Source: an uncultured Oxalobacteraceae bacterium
GTDB taxonomy: Bacteria > Pseudomonadota > Gammaproteobacteria > Burkholderiales > Burkholderiaceae
NCBI GenBank assembly: GCA_946478765.1
Contig: CAMLDH010000219.1
Coordinates: 1 to 6,542 of the forward strand
DNA: 6,542 nucleotides
Direction: 5' to 3'
Part shown: piece by piece, positions 1 to 5,790 of the stretch
Numbering within the stretch: the stretch's first letter is position 1
How the letters are laid out: each line of letters begins with the position of its first letter
Translations under genes and position numbers: made by a program
The notes under the pieces: generated by a model
What the model was told of the DNA's origin: nothing
Databases searched by the model: none
The model's input: the letters and a program-made list of their open reading frames with translations, nothing else

Positions 1-40
1 GTTGCCATTTCCCCATGGTGCTATACGTTTGTTGCCATTT
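1..40. repeat. 10-bp direct repeat GTTGCCATTT, two copies
   Basis: GTTGCCATTT occurs at 1-10 and again at 31-40, so the copies start 30 bp apart, close to three helical turns. The second copy abuts the palindrome at 39-76. The window edge cuts the context, so further copies upstream cannot be excluded. It may be a pair of regulator half-sites or chance; nothing else in the sequence decides this. Confidence 0.4.
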
Positions 41-76
41 TGCAATAAGCTTGATATGTATCAACACTATTGCAAA
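39..76. promoter_or_regulatory. Nested 38-nt palindrome upstream of the GRDP-like gene
   Basis: The outer arms TTTGCAATA (39-47) and TATTGCAAA (68-76) are perfect reverse complements. Inside them, after symmetrical 3-nt non-pairing spacers, lies a second perfect inverted repeat, TTGATA (51-56) and TATCAA (59-64), around a TG centre. The element is symmetric about position 57.5. It is AT-rich and has no T-tract, so it does not look like a terminator for either direction. It could be a double operator for a dimeric regulator, or a hairpin if transcribed. The start codon of the downstream gene is about 130 bases away. The symmetry is seen directly; the regulatory role is inference. Confidence 0.55.
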
Positions 77-94
77 GTTGCTCTAAATCTCTCG

Positions 95-103
95 TGCTAG
101 AGT
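95..103 (+). promoter_or_regulatory. Weak candidate extended -10 for the GRDP-like gene
   Basis: TG at 95-96, one base, then TAGAGT at 98-103 fits an extended -10 box, with four of six bases matching TATAAT. No convincing -35 box is present at 16-18 bp. Transcription from here would give a leader of roughly 100 bases and would leave the palindrome at 39-76 just upstream, in the -35 to -70 zone, where an activator or repressor could act. This is a tentative call. Confidence 0.25.
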
Positions 104-209
104 AATTTCGTTGCAGAACCGTCACATTGCAGGTGAACATAAGCAGGACTGCCTGCAACAATCCGGCCTCGAAATGTTCGTAATCTTCCTCCCTGAAAGG
201 CGGTAAAAA

Positions 210-719
210 ATGAACCAAAATTCACGAGAAAGAACACCGGCACAAATGGTTGAGGCAATTTTCGCACTTGATCTCGATCCCATTAAATTCAAATTGATGG
301 ATAAAAAAGAAGGCCACGGCTGGACTGCCGCTGAAGCGGATAGAAACGAACTGGAATACAAACGCTTTCTGACGCTATTGGCCAAGTATCCGGAAGAAAT
401 AATTGTGCCGAATACGGACGTAGACAAATTCTGGCACGGACACATCCTGGATACGATGAAATATATGGGGGATTGCGAAAACGTTTTCGGCTATTTTTTG
501 CACCATTTTCCGTATTTCGGTATGCGTGGGGAACAGGACGCAGCCAATCTGGCTGACGCAGCGGTAAATACACGGCGCTTGCATGAACTGGAATTTGGCG
601 AGGCAAAGGCTGCGGATGTCAGCTATTGCGCCAGCAATATTGTGAGCTACTGTGCTGCAGGGGTGGACAAGATGGTCCGCAAACTGGCGCAAACTACCGC
701 ACGTCCTTCATGCAATTGA
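210..719 (+). CDS. GRDP-like (glycine-rich domain-containing protein-like) family protein, 169 aa
   Basis: The start ATG at 210 is preceded by a good ribosome binding site, GAAAGGCGG (195-203). The protein carries the signature of the GRDP-like family (Pfam PF07173 by memory): a helical N-terminal part with KFKLMDKKEGHGWT (residues 27-39), then D72, the WHGHILDT block (75-82), D88-C89, FGYFLHH (93-99) and PYFG (101-104). The invariant His, Asp and Cys residues suggest a metal or ligand site, but no biochemical function is established that I can name. No signal peptide or membrane segment is seen, so a cytoplasmic location is likely. The plant glycine-rich repeats that gave the family its name are absent. 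The tail instead holds three cysteines (C140, C147, C168). The gene stands alone, with a palindrome upstream and a terminator downstream. Family assignment is fairly sure; function is unknown. Confidence 0.8.
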   Translation: MNQNSRERTPAQMVEAIFALDLDPIKFKLMDKKEGHGWTAAEADRNELEYKRFLTLLAKYPEEIIVPNTDVDKFWHGHILDTMKYMGDCENVFGYFLHHFPYFGMRGEQDAANLADAAVNTRRLHELEFGEAKAADVSYCASNIVSYCAAGVDKMVRKLAQTTARPSCN

Positions 720-731
720 AATTCGTTGGTT

Positions 732-763
732 AAACGCCTCGGTGTACCGGGGCGTTTTATTTT
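732..763 (+). terminator. Rho-independent terminator after the GRDP-like gene
   Basis: The arms AAACGCCTCGG (732-742) and CCGGGGCGTTT (747-757) form an 11-bp stem with one G-U pair and a TGTA loop. A T-rich run, TTTTATTTT, follows at 755-763. It begins 12 bases after the stop codon of the 169-aa gene. The minus strand also forms the hairpin, though with a poorer T-tract, so it may also help end the response-regulator transcript arriving from the right. Confidence 0.85.
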
Positions 764-813
764 GGGCACCCAGCATGGGCCCACTCTATTCAAGAAAATA
801 GCCGAAACTACGT

Positions 814-829
814 ACAACACCACAACACC
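814..829. repeat. 8-bp tandem duplication ACAACACC
   Basis: ACAACACC is present twice back to back (814-821 and 822-829) in the short gap just downstream of the response-regulator stop codon. It is probably a slippage product with no evident role. Confidence 0.4.
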
Positions 830-832
830 AAT

Positions 833-1498
833 TCAAAATGCTTGAACATGCAAAAAAGCCAGCCGATGCAATTCGCCTCCCGAATCGATCCCGAGCTTTC
901 GTTTGATGTTGGCGCGATAGGTTTCGACCGTGCTGGGAGAAATACGGAGTTGTTCCGATATGCTGGATTTTTTCAGGCCGCGACCGATCAATTGAAACAC
1001 CTCCAGTTCACGGTCGGATAAGGACTCCAGTTTGTTGCCATTGTCCGGGTCGAGGCGATCCGCGAATTTCTCCAGCACCATGCTGCGCATGTCTTCCGAA
1101 AGCCATATCCGGCCTTCGCAAATCATGCGCACAGCCTGGATAATGGATTTTGCCGCATGGTGTTTCATCACATAGCCGCGGGCGCCGGCCCGCAGCGCGC
1201 GTTCGGCGTAAATGCGTTCGTCATGCATGGACACTACGAGAATGGCGGTTTTCGGCCGGACCGAATGCATCTTTTTTATCAGGTCCAGACTCAGTTCCCC
1301 GGCCAGCGAAAGATCGACCAAAGCGACCGTGGGGGCGCGCTCGATGCAGAGTTGAATGGCGCGTTCGGCATCATCGGTTTCATGGATGATCAGGCCATGT
1401 TCGATCTGGCCGAGTAGCGTCGCAAATCCGACCCGGACAACAGGATGGTCTTCCACAATCAATACTTCCATTGCCTGTTGTTCCTGTGCAATCAACAT
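833..1498 (-). CDS. NarL/FixJ-type response regulator (receiver + LuxR HTH), 221 aa
   Basis: This is a DNA-binding response regulator. The receiver domain (about 11-125) has the acidic pair E16-D17, phospho-acceptor D62 in VALVDLSLAG, switch residue S90 and conserved K112. The C-terminal LuxR-type helix-turn-helix (about 157-204) contains LSDRELEVFQLIGRG and the recognition-helix region SPSTVETYRANIKRKLG. It overlaps the upstream kinase gene by 7 bases (ATGTTGA), which points to translational coupling and one operon, so the kinase is the likely phosphodonor. Two starts are plausible. ATG at 1498 has AAGGTG five bases upstream, inside the kinase gene. ATG at 1471 (residue 10) has AGGAA nine bases upstream and starts directly at the receiver fold (MEVLIVEDHP). 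I keep the longer form. Target genes are not evident; the regulator may act on its own promoter region. Confidence 0.93.
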   Translation of the reverse strand: MLIAQEQQAMEVLIVEDHPVVRVGFATLLGQIEHGLIIHETDDAERAIQLCIERAPTVALVDLSLAGELSLDLIKKMHSVRPKTAILVVSMHDERIYAERALRAGARGYVMKHHAAKSIIQAVRMICEGRIWLSEDMRSMVLEKFADRLDPDNGNKLESLSDRELEVFQLIGRGLKKSSISEQLRISPSTVETYRANIKRKLGIDSGGELHRLAFLHVQAF

Positions 1499-3192
1499 TC
1501 GATCACCTTGATTGTCGTGCCACGCCCAGTGGCAGAGATGATTTGCAAATTGTAGCCAATGATCGCGGCACGATGCGCGATGGTGCTCAATCCCAAACCG
1601 CCGGCAGAGTACGTCTGGTCGAACCCGCAGCCGTCGTCGGCAATGCTCAGCATGATCTTCCCGTCGACCTCATCCAGGCGAACATCGATCGTCCCGGCAT
1701 GCGCATGCCGAATCGCATTATTCACCGCCTCCTGTGCAATACGGTAGAGATGCGCGGCGGTGCTGTCATCCAGGACATCGACCGGATCATCGAAATCAAA
1801 GCTGCAATGTATGTCCGATAGTCTGGAGACACCAACTGTCAAATCTGTTAGTGCATCGCGCAAACCTTCCTTGTCGGACGCCACAGGCATCAGCCCATGC
1901 GCCAATGCCCGAAGCTGCCCCATGGCGTCGCTGGTCGCCTGCCCCAAATCGTCGGCGTGCCTCGCCAGCGCCGGGTCGATGACAAGCAGTTTAGTCGCAA
2001 GAATTTCGGCGGACACGCTGATGCCGGTAAGTCGCTGGCCGAGATCGTCGTGCAGTTCTCGTCCGATCCGGGTTCTTTCGGATTCGATGACAACCGCCAG
2101 TTCGCGTTCCAGGCTCTTGGTACGGTTGACTTCGCATTGCAATTCAATTGTTCGTCTATTGAGCGCGGCATTGTCGGACAACATGCGCCGGGAGGACAGT
2201 GCGATGCCGGCGAAGAACAAGAGCCCGCTGACGAACACCGTCACAGGCAAGTATTGTTCATATTGTTCTATGTTCGCATCGCGGCGTTCGGTCACCTCGA
2301 TACGTAGCAACGCCCCACCGAAAGGAATATCGAAATGCTTTTTTAACAGATCCTTGTCCAAAAATTGCGCCGGGTCGATACCTGTGCGAATACTGCGGCT
2401 GTCGAACATGTTAATCGGCGTGGCATATCTGACGCCATCCGAACGGCCAATGTTGGTCATCTTGTAGTGAAGCGTCTTCGCGAGCGACTCTGGTATCGCC
2501 TCTTTAAAAAAAGACAAAATGTTAAAGCCGATGCCGGCTGTGCCGATGAATTGCGGTGTGAATATACCCAAGCGTGCCGCAAGTCCTGGTGAATTTCTGC
2601 CCTTTGGGAGCAATGGCACCCCAGAGCTGTGCACTTGATTCGGCAAATAATCGCCGCTTCGAACGATGTGCTCCGTGTTCCCGGAATTTTCCAGCCGTCG
2701 CCTCATGGTCTTGAAAAGATCTGTGCCTAGCGTAGGGAGCATTGCGGCCGGATAGACTCGCGTTAGTACCATGTGCTCGTCACGATCAGCCAGTAATGTG
2801 GGTTTGTCGCCGCGATCGTGGGTGTCTGCACTGTAATTACGAATGAATTTTTCTCGTTCATTTCGCGAAAAATATTGCCCAAAGTTGATAGTGTCCAGAG
2901 CAGGAAATCGTTCTTTTATATTCAAACTTTCACCGTATGAATCGAACTGCTCCGGCGTCACGCCATTTGTTGCGTGGTATAGCCCTGCAACGCCATACAG
3001 AATATCTTCGTAGCTGCGCAAACGTTTCGCTAACGTAGCTTCCATGTCCTGCACGCGCAAATTGAAGCTGTCTTGCGCTTTCCTTTCAATCTGCCTGTCT
3101 ACATAGACTGTGGCCCATCCAGTGATCATCCCGCCAATCGCAAAAATGCACCAATGCAACTGCTTTATCAAATGATTCATCGATCCATCCAT
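1492..3192 (-). CDS. CHASE-domain sensor histidine kinase (HisKA_3/HATPase_c), about 566 aa
   Basis: This is a membrane sensor kinase for the overlapping response regulator. Residues are numbered in the longest 591-aa frame, opening at a TTG at 3267. A membrane helix (37-56) is followed by an extracytoplasmic CHASE-type sensor (about 75-325, with RFPALDTINFGQYF at 120-133), a second helix (340-358), and a short coiled coil (about 365-395). Next is a HisKA_3 dimerisation domain with phospho-acceptor H406 in GRELHDDLGQRL, then a HATPase_c domain with N-box EAVNN (513-517), DDGCGF (544-549) and GGLGL (556-560). All catalytic landmarks are intact. CHASE domains sense small ligands; the ligand here is unknown. 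TTG 3267 and ATG 3231 lack a good ribosome binding site. A TACAAT box at 3213-3218 would start transcription near 3206, favouring ATG 3192 or ATG 3180. I use 3192, though ATG 3180 is equally possible. Confidence 0.9.
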   Translation of the reverse strand: MDGSMNHLIKQLHWCIFAIGGMITGWATVYVDRQIERKAQDSFNLRVQDMEATLAKRLRSYEDILYGVAGLYHATNGVTPEQFDSYGESLNIKERFPALDTINFGQYFSRNEREKFIRNYSADTHDRGDKPTLLADRDEHMVLTRVYPAAMLPTLGTDLFKTMRRRLENSGNTEHIVRSGDYLPNQVHSSGVPLLPKGRNSPGLAARLGIFTPQFIGTAGIGFNILSFFKEAIPESLAKTLHYKMTNIGRSDGVRYATPINMFDSRSIRTGIDPAQFLDKDLLKKHFDIPFGGALLRIEVTERRDANIEQYEQYLPVTVFVSGLLFFAGIALSSRRMLSDNAALNRRTIELQCEVNRTKSLERELAVVIESERTRIGRELHDDLGQRLTGISVSAEILATKLLVIDPALARHADDLGQATSDAMGQLRALAHGLMPVASDKEGLRDALTDLTVGVSRLSDIHCSFDFDDPVDVLDDSTAAHLYRIAQEAVNNAIRHAHAGTIDVRLDEVDGKIMLSIADDGCGFDQTYSAGGLGLSTIAHRAAIIGYNLQIISATGRGTTIKVIEC

Positions 3193-3212
3193 CGGATGTA
3201 AGGGAAGTTCCG

Positions 3213-3218
3213 ATTGTA
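3213..3218 (-). promoter_or_regulatory. Candidate -10 box for the kinase-regulator operon
   Basis: On the minus strand TACAAT (five of six consensus bases) lies about 21 bases before the ATG at 3192. No good -35 is found at 16-18 bp; TTGCGA lies only 14 bp upstream. This suggests an activator-dependent promoter or a mis-call. It matters mainly because it argues against the longer kinase starts. Confidence 0.3.
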
Positions 3219-3283
3219 GCGCGCCGATCATCTCGCAAAATCGGGTGAGGCGCCATCGTGCTTTCAATGATGCGAATCCATGA

Positions 3284-3363
3284 TTGAACGCGATAGGCGG
3301 GCACGGGCGGCACAGGTATGCTACGCCGGATTGAATTGAACGATGTTCTTGTCATGCGTTCAA
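3284..3363. promoter_or_regulatory. Three TTGAACG sites in the divergent promoter region
   Basis: TTGAACG occurs at 3284-3290 and 3336-3342, and its exact reverse complement CGTTCAA at 3357-3363. Start-to-start distances are 52 and 21 bp, close to five and two helical turns, so all three would lie on the same DNA face. The last two form an inverted repeat with a 14-bp gap. I noticed no other copy in the window. The sites sit between the kinase gene and the 96-aa gene, as expected for a regulator that controls both. Binding by the neighbouring NarL-type regulator is inference only. Confidence 0.45.
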
Positions 3364-3406
3364 ACGGCATGCAGGAAATAAAACAACGGACAGAAGAGAG
3401 CGTGAC

Positions 3407-3697
3407 ATGGTCGACCAAATCACACAGCTCGCGTTTCAACTTGCGGACAGTGCGGCGAGTAGCGATATTGAAATCTTATGCGCGCCGGTCGGCGGCGAGC
3501 CGCAAACCATTGAGGAAATGCGCGCATGCTGGTTCGACCTCAATCAGATCAGGGATCCGGACGATATCCCGAGAGTGGCAACCTCAGTCGAGTATCTGGA
3601 TCGTCGCGGACTGCTCAAACGCCATCCGACGCACAACAACTGGGTAAGGCCTCGGCACGAACACTTCGCACAGAGGACGCGTGATGCACATGGCTGA
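3407..3697 (+). CDS. Hypothetical protein, 96 aa, possible winged-helix fold
   Basis: I do not recognise this protein. The ATG at 3407 has a purine-rich ribosome binding site, AGAAGAGAG (3392-3400). The N-terminal half is mildly acidic (ITQLAFQLADSAASSDIEIL). Residues 52-81 (PDDIPRVATSVEYLDRRGLL, then a short HPTHNNWVRP turn) resemble the recognition helix and wing of a winged helix-turn-helix. The tail is basic (RPRHEHFAQRTR). No signal peptide or membrane segment is seen. It is divergent from the kinase-regulator operon and shares the region holding the TTGAACG sites, so co-regulation is possible. A terminator-like element follows at 3759-3792. That it is a gene is supported by the ribosome binding site and terminator; a role as a small DNA-binding protein is a guess. 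Confidence 0.7.
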   Translation: MVDQITQLAFQLADSAASSDIEILCAPVGGEPQTIEEMRACWFDLNQIRDPDDIPRVATSVEYLDRRGLLKRHPTHNNWVRPRHEHFAQRTRDAHG

Positions 3698-3758
3698 AGT
3701 AAATTGCGTCACTTTCCGGGGGTGATGCCCTGGATTGATGCGATTGAAGTTCGTCGAT

Positions 3759-3792
3759 AAAACACGTGGTATGCCGGGGCGTTTTGTTTTTT
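3759..3792 (+). terminator. Terminator-like element between convergent genes
   Basis: AAAAC (3759-3763) pairs with GTTTT (3781-3785). Inside, GG/CC and adjacent bases make an imperfect stem around TATG. A long T-run, TTTTGTTTTTT, follows at 3782-3792. The stem is weaker than that at 732-763, but the two share CCGGGGCGTTTT and the GCACCC just beyond. It lies between the stops of the 96-aa gene (plus) and the 81-aa gene (minus) and could serve both, since the minus-strand version also ends in TTTT. Confidence 0.6.
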
Positions 3793-3797
3793 GCACC

Positions 3798-3823
3798 CGC
3801 GAGCGTTATTTCGTTTACTCGCG
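3798..3823. repeat. Inverted repeat over the 3' end of the 81-aa gene
   Basis: CGCGAG (3798-3803) and CTCGCG (3818-3823) are perfect reverse complements with a 14-base loop, and span the stop codon at 3815-3817 of the minus-strand gene. On the minus strand it is followed by an A-rich, not T-rich, run, so it is not itself a terminator. It may act as a 3' stabilising hairpin. Confidence 0.35.
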
Positions 3824-4060
3824 AAATACATACAAGCCAGCGCACAGTGCCGCGCCGACTACATACAGCATCCAGGTTTTCGATATGGCATATGGATACA
3901 GCATCAGTGCGAGTCCGATCCACTTGGGTTTGGCAAGGGATGCCTTCTTCCCGTAGCGATAGGCGGCAATGCCGACGATGCCGAACAGGATCGCGCCAAT
4001 CATATATGCCGGAGTGGGCAGCGTAATGCCAAGAGATTCGAGAGCCTTGAGTTCGTCCAT
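3815..4060 (-). CDS. Small inner-membrane protein, 81 aa
   Basis: This is a short hydrophobic protein of unknown function. Segments at about 18-34 (AYMIGAILFGIVGIAAY), 47-60 and 62-79 are membrane-helix candidates. A basic loop, YGKKASLAKPK (36-46), between the first two would favour a cytoplasmic position. The start ATG (4058-4060) has AGGCAGGGA just upstream. It lies 14 bases downstream of the dbpA stop, so the two are almost certainly co-transcribed. I believe similar small proteins occur in related betaproteobacteria, but I cannot verify this here. No catalytic motif is visible, and co-transcription alone does not imply a role in RNA metabolism. Confidence 0.8.
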   Translation of the reverse strand: MDELKALESLGITLPTPAYMIGAILFGIVGIAAYRYGKKASLAKPKWIGLALMLYPYAISKTWMLYVVGAALCAGLYVFRE

Positions 4061-4074
4061 TGATCCCTGCCTGT

Positions 4075-5466
4075 TCAGGTGGCGGAAATAAACCGCATCT
4101 TGAAGTTTCTGCCCTTGATATTGCCGTTGTTCAGGCGGGCGAACGCCTGTTCGGCAATACGCCGGTCGAGCGCCACATAGGTCATGAATTCAAACACATT
4201 GATCTTGCCGACTTGCTCCTTGGCGAGGCCTGCATCGCCGGTCAATGCACCCAGCAGATCGCCCGGACGCAGTTTGTCCTTCTTGCCGCCCATGATGCAC
4301 AGCGTTACCATCGGCGCCCGCAACGCGTCGCCTTGCGCTGCGTCCAGCGCCGCGAGGTCGAACCAGCGTACCGGTCCGCCTTGATATTCCTCGATCAGCT
4401 TCACCCATTTCTTTTCATTCGGCGCGCACAAGCTGAGCGCCAAACCCTTGTCCTGGCCGCGGCCGGTGCGGCCGACGCGGTGGATATGCACTTCGGTATC
4501 TTTCGATACATCTACATTGATCACAGCGCCCAAGGTCTGGATATCCAGGCCGCGCGCCGCGACATCGGTGGCAACCAGCACCGAGCAACTCTGGTTAGCG
4601 AACAGCACCAGGATTTCATCGCGTTCGCGCTGCTCCAGTTCGCCATACAGCGCCAGCGCAGAAAAGCCTTGCGCACGCAATTCGTCAGCCAGTTCGCGGC
4701 AATGGATCTTGGTATTGCAGAACGCGAGCGTCGATACCGGTTTGTAGTGATTCAACAAGGTCGCCACTGCCGCGTTGCGCTCGTCGTAGCCCACTTCATA
4801 AAAGCGTTGCTCGATCTGGCTGGCGTCGTGTTGCGCCTCGACTTTGACTTCCGCCGGCTCGCGCAAAAACTGGGCACTCGCTTTGCGGATGTCATCCGGA
4901 TAGGTCGCAGAAAACAGCAGCGTCTGGCGGCGTGCCGGACAGGCGCTGACGATGCCGTCGATTTCTTCGTAAAAGCCCATATCCACCATGCGATCCGCCT
5001 CGTCCAGCACCAGCGTCTGCACCTTGGATAAATCGATGGTGTTGCGCCCGATATGGTCGCGTATCCGTCCGGGTGTACCGACGATGATGTGGGCACCATG
5101 CTCGAGCGATGCGATTTGCGGCCGCATCGGCGCGCCGCCGCACAGCGTCAGCACTTTGATGTTGTCGGCAAAGCGCGCCAACCGGCGCAATTCATTCGAT
5201 ACCTGATCGGCCAGTTCGCGGGTAGGGCAGAGCACCAATGCCTGAATCGCGAAGTAGGTGGGGTTCAGTTTTTGCAGGATGCCGATGCCGAACGCCGCTG
5301 TTTTGCCGCTGCCGGTCTTGGCCTGCGCAATCAGATCGCGCCGCTCCAGGATCAGCGGCAAGCTCTGTGCCTGAATTTCGGTCATCTCGCGATAACCGAG
5401 ATTGTCGAGGTTGGATAAGAGGGCAGGCGACAACGCCAAATTGGAAAAGGATGTCGTATTCATCAT
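4075..5466 (-). CDS. dbpA: ATP-dependent RNA helicase DbpA, 463 aa
   Basis: This is a DEAD-box RNA helicase of the DbpA family, which acts in 50S subunit assembly by recognising hairpin 92 of 23S rRNA. Motifs appear in order: Q motif (FSNLALSPAL to Q32), motif I AKTGSGKT (49-56), Ia PTRELADQ (81-88), Ib TPGR (131-134), II DEAD (155-158), III SAT (186-188), IV LAFCNTK (247-253), V ATDVAARGLD (299-308) and VI HRVGRTGRG (329-337). The C-terminal DbpA RNA-binding domain (about 385-460) includes GDLLGALTGDAGL and IKGRNFKMRFI; this separates it from RhlE and SrmB types. Length fits the family (E. coli DbpA is about 457 aa). Two adjacent ATG codons (5464-5466 and 5461-5463) open the gene, and neither has a visible Shine-Dalgarno sequence. 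An 81-aa membrane protein gene follows in the same operon. Confidence 0.95.
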   Translation of the reverse strand: MMNTTSFSNLALSPALLSNLDNLGYREMTEIQAQSLPLILERRDLIAQAKTGSGKTAAFGIGILQKLNPTYFAIQALVLCPTRELADQVSNELRRLARFADNIKVLTLCGGAPMRPQIASLEHGAHIIVGTPGRIRDHIGRNTIDLSKVQTLVLDEADRMVDMGFYEEIDGIVSACPARRQTLLFSATYPDDIRKASAQFLREPAEVKVEAQHDASQIEQRFYEVGYDERNAAVATLLNHYKPVSTLAFCNTKIHCRELADELRAQGFSALALYGELEQRERDEILVLFANQSCSVLVATDVAARGLDIQTLGAVINVDVSKDTEVHIHRVGRTGRGQDKGLALSLCAPNEKKWVKLIEEYQGGPVRWFDLAALDAAQGDALRAPMVTLCIMGGKKDKLRPGDLLGALTGDAGLAKEQVGKINVFEFMTYVALDRRIAEQAFARLNNGNIKGRNFKMRFISAT

Positions 5467-5496
5467 GATGTTGGTCGCTGACCGGAAGGAGAATGC

Positions 5497-5505
5497 AGTC
5501 TAACA
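5497..5505 (-). promoter_or_regulatory. Candidate extended -10 for dbpA
   Basis: On the minus strand TGTTAGACT reads as an extended -10 (TG, one base, then TAGACT at 5497-5502, four of six consensus bases). It would start transcription near 5490 and give a leader of about 25 bases. No good -35 is seen. An alternative is read-through from the tRNA gene upstream, but the terminator at 5564-5596 stands in between. Confidence 0.3.
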
Positions 5506-5563
5506 GGGGGCGCGATAGAGCGGCACTGCACATCGCGGTGAGGCAATCGGGAAAGGACGCGCA

Positions 5564-5596
5564 GAAAACAAAAAGCCCGGCTGCAGGAGCCAGGCT
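5564..5596 (-). terminator. Rho-independent terminator of the tRNA-fMet gene
   Basis: Read on the minus strand, AGCCTGGC (5596-5589) and GCCGGGCT (5581-5574) pair over 8 bp with one G-U, around a 7-base loop. A T-run interrupted by one G follows to about 5564. It lies 17 bases past the CCA end of the tRNA and separates that transcript from dbpA. Confidence 0.8.
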
Positions 5597-5612
5597 GAGT
5601 GCGTAATGTATT

Positions 5613-5689
5613 TGGTTGCGGGGACAGGATTTGAACCTGTGACCTTCGGGTTATGAGCCCGACGAGCTGCCAGACTGCTCCACCCCGCG
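5613..5689 (-). tRNA. Initiator tRNA-fMet (anticodon CAT)
   Basis: A 77-base cloverleaf is encoded on the minus strand with CCA at its 3' end (5615-5613). The acceptor strands CGCGGGG and CCCCGCA pair except at C1-A72, the unpaired end typical of bacterial initiator tRNA. The anticodon arm TCGGG-CTCATAA-CCCGA has the CAT anticodon and the three consecutive G-C pairs that direct the tRNA to the ribosomal P site. The T-arm contains GGTTCAAATC. These features mark it as initiator rather than elongator methionine tRNA. It has its own promoter and terminator and appears to be a single-gene unit. Confidence 0.97.
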
Positions 5690-5696
5690 GGAAAGA

Positions 5697-5725
5697 ATTC
5701 TACAGGTCATCGGCCATCGGGGCAA
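5697..5725 (-). promoter_or_regulatory. Promoter of the tRNA-fMet gene
   Basis: On the minus strand TTGCCC (5725-5720) and TAGAAT (5702-5697) are separated by exactly 17 bp. The -10 matches five and the -35 four of six consensus bases. The mature tRNA begins seven bases after the -10. This is the most convincing sigma-70 promoter in the window. Confidence 0.7.
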
Positions 5726-5790
5726 CCGCTATCGGAAAGATATTTTCGCAAGCCCCCTAACCATTGCTTCGCATAAAATGGGATCCCGTC

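Noticed and set aside
21..445. Minus-strand frames overlapping the upstream region and the GRDP-like gene
   Set aside because: They overlap the palindrome and the strongly supported plus-strand gene, with odd composition and no start signals.
1760..2467. Plus-strand open frame of 235 codons opposite the kinase
   Set aside because: It is the antisense shadow of the kinase catalytic and linker region, with Ser/Arg-rich composition and no ribosome binding site or domain.
3193..3267. TTG-initiated N-terminal extension of the kinase
   Set aside because: No ribosome binding site precedes the TTG, the extra 25 residues lie before the first membrane helix, and a candidate -10 box sits inside the extension.
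3086..3439. Minus-strand frame of 117 codons across the divergent promoter
   Set aside because: It overlaps both the kinase N-terminus and the start of the 96-aa gene, has no ribosome binding site and shows no protein-like conservation pattern.
4060..5031. Long plus-strand open frame (323 codons) opposite dbpA
   Set aside because: It is wholly antisense to a complete, motif-verified DEAD-box gene, lacks recognisable domains and has a low-complexity Arg/Gln/Ala composition typical of a GC-rich shadow frame.
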